A program made the translations under genes and the position numbers. From a virus, in the IMG/VR virus record IMGVR_UViG_3300044858_006686, positions 1-26,344 of that record: a stretch of 26,344 nt of DNA. One strand, 5' to 3'. Each line of letters begins with the position of its first letter. The first letter of the stretch is position 1. The notes beneath the pieces are model-generated. The model ran no database searches and was not told where the DNA came from. It saw only the letters and a program-made list of their open reading frames with translations. Of the stretch, positions 22,766 through 26,344 are shown in pieces.

Positions 22766-23737
22766 ATGCCGAACCCGACCACAAACCTTGCGCTGCCGAA
22801 CATCCTTGGCGCGCAGGCCCAGAAACATGTCACACACAACGAGGCGCTGCGGCTTCTCGACGGAATGGTCCAGCTTGGGGTGATCAGCCGGACCCTCACC
22901 ACCCCGCCGGGATCGACGGTCGACGGCGACCGCTACATCGTCGCGAGCGGGGCCACCGGCCTCTGGGCGGGATGGGATTTCAACGTCGCGTTCTGGACGG
23001 ACGGTGCATGGTTCCGCCTCGTGCCACGGCCCGGCTGGACGGCCTGGAGCGTGGCGGACGCGTCGCTCTTCGTCTGGACGGGATCGGCCTGGATCGCGGT
23101 CGGCGGAGGTGGGGTCAGCGACGGCGACAAGGGCGATGTGATCGTCTCGGGCGGCGGGACGGTCTGGACACTGGACCCGGCGGCTGCCGTGCAGGTCGAC
23201 CGGCTCGGCCTCGGCGGGGCGGCGGCGGACGGTTACAATCGGTTCTCGGTCAACTCACCCGCTGTCCTGCTGAACAACGCAGGCAGCGGCATCGACATGA
23301 CGTTCAACAAGAACGCAGCCGCCGATGATGCCAGCCTCGCCTTCAAGACCGGATTCAGCACCCGGGCGCTGATCGGCCTCCTCGGCGACGACAACTTCAC
23401 CTTCAAGGTCTCGCCCGACGGGTCTTCGTTCTTCGAGGGCCTGACGATCCTGCGCGACACCGGCAAGCTCCGTGCGGCGCTGGCGCTACAACTGAACCCC
23501 GCCGCAGGCGACCTCGCTGCACCGGCTGATGGCGACCTTTGGTACAACAGCACCTCTGGCAAATTCCGCGGACGGCAGGCGGGATCGACCGTTGATCTTG
23601 TTGGCGCGGGCGGTGGTGGCGTGGCCGACGGCGACAAGGGCGACATCACCGTGTCCGGCGGCGGGACCGACTGGCGGCTGATAGACGCGGTGAAGTCCGG
23701 CTTTGCGCTCGCAATGCGCCAGACCTGTTTCCTCTAG
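22766..23737 (+). CDS. DUF2793 tail fibre-like protein
   Basis: 323 residues, 9 bases after the host specificity gene. Residues ~1-112 are a DUF2793 domain: NLALPNILGAQAQKHVTHNE, ALRLLDGMVQLGV, DGDRYIVASGATGLWAGWD, FVWTGSAWIAVG. The rest is fibre-like and bounded by two copies of a known fibre motif, GVSDGDKGDVIVSGGGTVW (~116-134) and GVADGDKGDITVSGGGTDW (~284-302). Between them is a beta-rich segment (NKNAAADDASLAFKTGFSTR; FTFKVSPDGSSFFEGLTILR). The protein ends 15 residues after the second copy, so it may be a shortened fibre. Receptor binding is likely but not shown by sequence. Confidence 0.8.
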   Translation: MPNPTTNLALPNILGAQAQKHVTHNEALRLLDGMVQLGVISRTLTTPPGSTVDGDRYIVASGATGLWAGWDFNVAFWTDGAWFRLVPRPGWTAWSVADASLFVWTGSAWIAVGGGGVSDGDKGDVIVSGGGTVWTLDPAAAVQVDRLGLGGAAADGYNRFSVNSPAVLLNNAGSGIDMTFNKNAAADDASLAFKTGFSTRALIGLLGDDNFTFKVSPDGSSFFEGLTILRDTGKLRAALALQLNPAAGDLAAPADGDLWYNSTSGKFRGRQAGSTVDLVGAGGGGVADGDKGDITVSGGGTDWRLIDAVKSGFALAMRQTCFL

Positions 23738-23752
23738 AGAAAGGACCCATCC

Positions 23753-24163
23753 ATGGGCAATCCGACCCCGATCTTCTCGCGCGTGCCGGTGGCCGCCTGG
23801 ATCAACGGCCTCACCGCGGCCAATACCGCCAAGGACGGCACCGGCACGCTGGAGACGATCTTCACCGCCGACGCGACCAACGGCGGCTATCTGCAGCGGG
23901 TGATCGCCCGGCCGCGGGGCACCAACGTTGCCTCGGTGCTGCGCATCTTCCTGAACAACGGGCTCGCCAATGCAACGGCGGCCAACAACTGCCTGATCGC
24001 CGAGTTGTCCCTGCCCGCGACCACCAACAGCGAAGTCGCCGCCCTTGCCGCGCCCGAGATCGGGTTCAACCTTCCGATCCCGCCGGGCTACCGGATCATG
24101 GTGGCGCTGGGCACCGCCGTGGCGGGCGGCTATGCCGTTTCCGCCCACGGGGGGGCCTACTGA
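23753..24163 (+). CDS. 136-residue putative virion protein of unknown function
   Basis: ATG 23753 has AGAAAGGA upstream (23738-23745) and the gene runs to the start of the glycine-rich adhesin gene (TGATG, 24161-24165). The sequence (MGNPTPIFSRVPVAAWINGL; GGYLQRVIARPRGTNVASVL; FLNNGLANATAANNCLIAEL; PIPPGYRIMVALGTAVAGGY) looks like a compact beta-sandwich of the kind found in tail tip or fibre-associated proteins. No catalytic or membrane features are seen. Its place between two fibre/adhesin genes and the coupled start suggest a structural or fibre-assembly role. I cannot assign a family. Confidence 0.75.
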   Translation: MGNPTPIFSRVPVAAWINGLTAANTAKDGTGTLETIFTADATNGGYLQRVIARPRGTNVASVLRIFLNNGLANATAANNCLIAELSLPATTNSEVAALAAPEIGFNLPIPPGYRIMVALGTAVAGGYAVSAHGGAY

Positions 24164-25023
24164 TGGCCTTTCCCTATCCCCTGCCGCGCGAAGCCGGGCA
24201 GTTGCGCCAGTTCGGGCCGAACGGCGGCCAGGCGATCCCTTTCTTCGTGCCGGAAGGTGCTATCCTGCTGCACATCCTTGCCGCGGGGGCTGGCGGCGCG
24301 GGTGGAAACGGCTTCTCAGGTGCGGCGGCTTCTGCTCGGGGCGGTGGAGGTGGCGGCGGGGGCGGTGCCCTGGCGCGTCTGGTCGTGCCATGTGCGCTCT
24401 TGCCGAAGGTGTTCTTCGTCCAGGCTGGCCAAGGCGGCACGGGCACCGGTGGAGACAGTTTTGTGGGCCTTGCTGCGGCGCCCTCCGCATCAACCCTGCT
24501 GGTGCGCGCGAACGGCGGCGGCGTTGGCGGCAACGGATCGCCGACGGCGGCAGGAACCGCCGGGGCGGCGGCTGCCGCGCCCACGGCGGCACAGACTCCG
24601 CTTTACGCCGCACTCGGACCCTTTCTGAACTTCGCGGGCGGCGCGGGGGCGGCAGGCGGGGCGCAAACCGGGGCCGCTGGCGGCGCGCTGACCTTTGCCA
24701 GCAACGGCATCTTCCTGATGGGCGGCTCCGGAGGGGCCGGGGTCACGGCCACAGACTTTGCCGGGGGCGCGATCACCGGCTCCGGGCTTTGCCCCTCGAT
24801 CGCAGGCGGTCCGGCCGGAACCGAAGGCAGTGCGGGCTTCGAATTGTGGCTGCCGCCGACCTTCTCCGGCGGGACCGGCGGCGGATCGTCCAACAGTGCC
24901 GCGGGCGGACCGGGTGGCAACGGCGGTCCGGGCTGCGGGGGTGGTGGCGGTGGTGCAGGCCTGACCGGCGGGATCGGCGGGCGTGGCGGCAATGGCTTCG
25001 TGCTGATCGGCTGGACGTTCTGA
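24163..25023 (+). CDS. glycine-rich putative tail adhesin
   Basis: 286 residues; the start shares a base with the preceding stop. After an N-terminal beta segment (FGPNGGQAIPFFVPEGAILL) there are several long glycine-rich runs: RGGGGGGGGGALARLV (~60-75), GGGVGGNGSPTAAGTAGAA, FAGGAGAAGGAQTGAAGGAL, and near the end GGPGGNGGPGCGGGGGGAG, closing with RGGNGFVLIGWTF. In phages such as Salmonella S16 (gp38) similar runs form polyglycine II sandwiches at the fibre tip that bind the receptor. That comparison is by composition and gene position only. The repeats may also make the gene prone to slip-strand variation. Confidence 0.75.
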   Translation: MAFPYPLPREAGQLRQFGPNGGQAIPFFVPEGAILLHILAAGAGGAGGNGFSGAAASARGGGGGGGGGALARLVVPCALLPKVFFVQAGQGGTGTGGDSFVGLAAAPSASTLLVRANGGGVGGNGSPTAAGTAGAAAAAPTAAQTPLYAALGPFLNFAGGAGAAGGAQTGAAGGALTFASNGIFLMGGSGGAGVTATDFAGGAITGSGLCPSIAGGPAGTEGSAGFELWLPPTFSGGTGGGSSNSAAGGPGGNGGPGCGGGGGGAGLTGGIGGRGGNGFVLIGWTF

Positions 25024-25078
25024 CCGACCGCCACCGCTGTCCCGTTTCTGAACCCAATCCCACACGAAGGAGCCCCGC

Positions 25079-25453
25079 ATGACCGAGCGCCCCGATCTCA
25101 TCAACTGGCTCTGGACCGAGCCTGGCAAGGCCGCGCTCGCCGGGGCGCTGGGCGGCATCGTCCGCTGGGTGACCCTGCGCGAACACTGGCGCGATGGGGT
25201 GCTGTCGCTCCTCGTCGGCTCGATCTGCGCCGTCTATCTCGGCCCGCTGGTCGCCCCGATCCTCGAGCCGGTGATCGGCAAGCTGGCTCCGAACGGCGAC
25301 AGCGCCGGGTTCTCGAGCTTTGTCGTTGGTATCGGCGGCATGTCGATCTCGGGGCTGATCATCGACATCTTCCGGGCCCGGCGGGCTGACACGGCCAGAA
25401 CGCAAACCGGTCGCGCCGATCCGGCCCGAAAGGACGACGATGCGCAGCCGTGA
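25079..25453 (+). CDS. holin-like membrane protein
   Basis: 124 residues from ATG 25079 with AAGGAG upstream (25067-25072). About three hydrophobic stretches can cross the membrane: AALAGALGGIVRWVTL, GVLSLLVGSICAVYLGPLVA and FSSFVVGIGGMSISGLIIDI. The C-terminus is highly charged (RARRADTARTQTGRADPARK), typical for holins. Placed between the fibre genes and the endolysin, it probably forms the pore that lets the amidase reach the wall, or a related lysis-control membrane protein. Family identity is not certain. It overlaps a 31-residue open frame with its own ribosome binding site. Confidence 0.65.
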   Translation: MTERPDLINWLWTEPGKAALAGALGGIVRWVTLREHWRDGVLSLLVGSICAVYLGPLVAPILEPVIGKLAPNGDSAGFSSFVVGIGGMSISGLIIDIFRARRADTARTQTGRADPARKDDDAQP

Positions 25454-25535
25454 CCTGCCCGCCCTCCTTCGTCGCGAGGGCCGGGTCTGGCTCGTCGCCC
25501 TCGCCTGCGGCGTGGTGCTGTTCCTGATCCTCTGA
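25440..25535 (+). CDS. 31-residue single-pass membrane peptide, possible lysis accessory protein
   Basis: ATG 25440 has AAAGGA at 25428-25433 (6-base spacing) and the frame ends with TGA at 25533-25535. The peptide begins with charged residues (MRSRDLPALLRREGR) and ends in a hydrophobic segment (VWLVALACGVVLFLIL), so it would sit once in the membrane with an inside N-terminus. It overlaps the holin-like gene by 14 bases and precedes an intrinsic terminator. The good ribosome binding site supports translation; function is unknown, with a holin partner or inhibitor as possible roles. Confidence 0.55.
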   Translation: MRSRDLPALLRREGRVWLVALACGVVLFLIL

Positions 25536-25563
25536 ACGGTGCCCGCCTTCCGATCTGCAACCC

Positions 25564-25586
25564 GCCCGCCCTCTGGCGGGCTTTTT
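25564..25586 (+). terminator. intrinsic terminator before the endolysin gene
   Basis: GCCCGCC (25564-25570), loop CTCT, GGCGGGC (25575-25581) and TTTTT (25582-25586) form a standard strong terminator, the clearest in the window. It lies 28 bases after the 31-residue frame and 14 bases before the endolysin start, so the amidase would need read-through, antitermination or its own promoter. Confidence 0.88.
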
Positions 25587-25600
25587 CATGGAGACCCCCG

Positions 25601-26062
25601 ATGACCGGACCCCCGATGATCCTCCAGGGCGCTGCCCGATACCCAGTGCGCGAGGTCATCCTGCATTGCAGCGCCACCCGACCGGAATGGCTGGGCGCTT
25701 CTTCCCTCGCCGCCAAGCGCGCCGAAATCCGGCGCTGGCACATGCAGGACCGAGGCTGGCGCAATATCGGCTATCACTGGCTGATCGACTTCGACGGCCA
25801 GCGGGCGGCAGGACGCCCGGAGACCGACATCGGCGCGCATGTTGTCGACCACAATCGCGGCACGATCGGCATCTGCCTGATCGGCGGCCACGGAGCCGAT
25901 GCCGACGACATGTTCGGCGAGCATTTCACCGCGCCGCAGGCCCGAACTCTGCGCGCGCTGATCACCGACATCCGCAGCCGGACCCAGATCGCCAAGGTCA
26001 CCGGCCACAATGACTATGCCGCGAAAGCCTGCCCGGGCTTCCGCGTCGCGGGCTGGATTTAG
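25601..26062 (+). CDS. endolysin: N-acetylmuramoyl-L-alanine amidase (Amidase_2, T7 lysozyme-like)
   Basis: 153 residues, the length of T7 lysozyme (151). It cuts the bond between N-acetylmuramic acid and the first alanine of the stem peptide. Zinc ligands are clear: His22 (VILHCSAT), His136 (GHNDYAAK) and Cys144 (KACPGF), with Lys142 in the T7 Lys128 position; H136-K142-C144 spacing equals T7 H122-K128-C130. GWRNIGYHWLIDFDG carries the conserved tyrosine. ATG 25601 has GGAG at 25590-25593; a second in-frame ATG at 25616 follows an exact 12-base duplication. There is no signal peptide, so export depends on a holin. Confidence 0.92.
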   Translation: MTGPPMILQGAARYPVREVILHCSATRPEWLGASSLAAKRAEIRRWHMQDRGWRNIGYHWLIDFDGQRAAGRPETDIGAHVVDHNRGTIGICLIGGHGADADDMFGEHFTAPQARTLRALITDIRSRTQIAKVTGHNDYAAKACPGFRVAGWI

Positions 26063-26158
26063 GTCCGCCCGCCAATCACGGCTTTTCCCTGATCCAACCC
26101 AAACCCGCGGCGCGGTGCCGCCGGGTCCGGCGCGCTCGCGCCCTGAAAGGAGACTTCG
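26063..26158. other. intergenic region with GC-rich hairpin
   Basis: This 96-bp gap contains GGCGC-GCTC-GCGCC, a short hairpin near 26130-26143, without a T-run. It ends in AAAGGAG, the ribosome binding site for ATG 26159. No promoter stands out. Confidence 0.35.
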
Positions 26159-26344
26159 ATGCTGACGATGATTGACGGATACAAGACCTACCTCGTGATG
26201 GCCGCCCTGCTGGCGGTGGTCGTTCTGGAAAAGGGACTCGGCCTGGACGTGCCGGGCGTGGCGCTGGGCGAAGACTGGATGCTGGTGGTGATGAACGCCT
26301 TCGGACTGGGAACGCTGCGGCATGGGGTAAAGAAGGTCAGGTGA
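26159..26344 (+). CDS. 61-residue membrane protein, holin-like candidate
   Basis: ATG 26159 has AAAGGAG upstream with good spacing, and the frame ends exactly at the window edge with TGA 26342-26344. It begins MLTMIDGYKTYLVMAALLAV and has two hydrophobic stretches (YLVMAALLAVVVLEKGLGL and WMLVVMNAFGLGTLRHG) with a basic C-terminus (KKVR), a size and shape fitting a small holin or antiholin next to the endolysin. The family is not recognised. With the 124-residue protein it would give two holin-like genes flanking the amidase. Confidence 0.65.
   Translation: MLTMIDGYKTYLVMAALLAVVVLEKGLGLDVPGVALGEDWMLVVMNAFGLGTLRHGVKKVR

Noticed and set aside
20663-22837. 724-codon open frame on the minus strand opposite the host specificity gene
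   Set aside because: It is a composition-driven shadow; the plus strand has clear GTA gp15 features across the same bases.

Overview
The window is one continuous block of a temperate-type tailed phage (siphovirus), most likely a prophage in a high-GC alphaproteobacterium of the Rhodobacterales (Paracoccus / Rhodobacter / Rhodovulum type). The reasons are the high GC content, the strong GC-rich codon bias that opens long false frames on the opposite strand, and proteins typical of that order: a DUF6362-like protein, a DUF6441-like protein, and a tail tip matching gene transfer agent (GTA) gp12-gp15. No integrase, lysogeny repressor or attachment site is visible, so both phage ends probably lie outside the window.

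Layout. (1) 1-1469, early/replication end: the tail of an unknown small gene, a helix-turn-helix replication-type protein with origin-like palindromic repeats inside its gene, and a DUF6362-like protein. (2) 1470-1891, the only long stretch without a gene, holding hairpins and repeated TGCCA motifs. (3) 1892-4333, a tightly overlapping trio: ParB-like protein, DNA methyltransferase, and a small protein resembling PLP fold-type II enzymes. (4) 4341-5319, three small genes on the minus strand, the only reverse-strand genes. (5) 5418-13624, packaging and head: small terminase, GpA-type large terminase, gpW-like connector, lambda-type portal, a prohead protease/major capsid fusion, a DUF2190 cement protein and head-tail/tail-completion proteins. 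(6) 13657-16829, tail: tube protein, tail assembly chaperone with a clear programmed -1 frameshift (gpG/gpGT style), and tape measure. (7) 16829-22756, GTA-like baseplate: DUF2460, DUF2163, NlpC/P60 peptidase and a 1320-residue TIM-barrel host-specificity protein. (8) 22766-25023, fibre/adhesin genes: DUF2793, an unrecognised small protein and a polyglycine-rich protein. (9) 25079-26344, lysis: holin-like membrane proteins, an intrinsic terminator, a T7-lysozyme-like amidase and another small membrane protein.

How it works together. The structural genes run in one direction with ATGA/GTGA overlaps or very short gaps, so they look like one late operon. The capsid side is lambda-like and the tail tip is GTA-like, making this a mosaic. 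The most interesting signals are: origin-like repeats inside the replication gene; the frameshift signal (GGGAAAC plus an 11-bp stem 8 nt downstream), whose product alone carries a CxxC-x3-CxxC motif; the ParB/methyltransferase/PLP-like trio, a possible DNA-modification unit; and a strong internal ribosome binding site that could release the capsid protein from the protease fusion. All functional statements come from reading the sequence and family knowledge; no database search was run.
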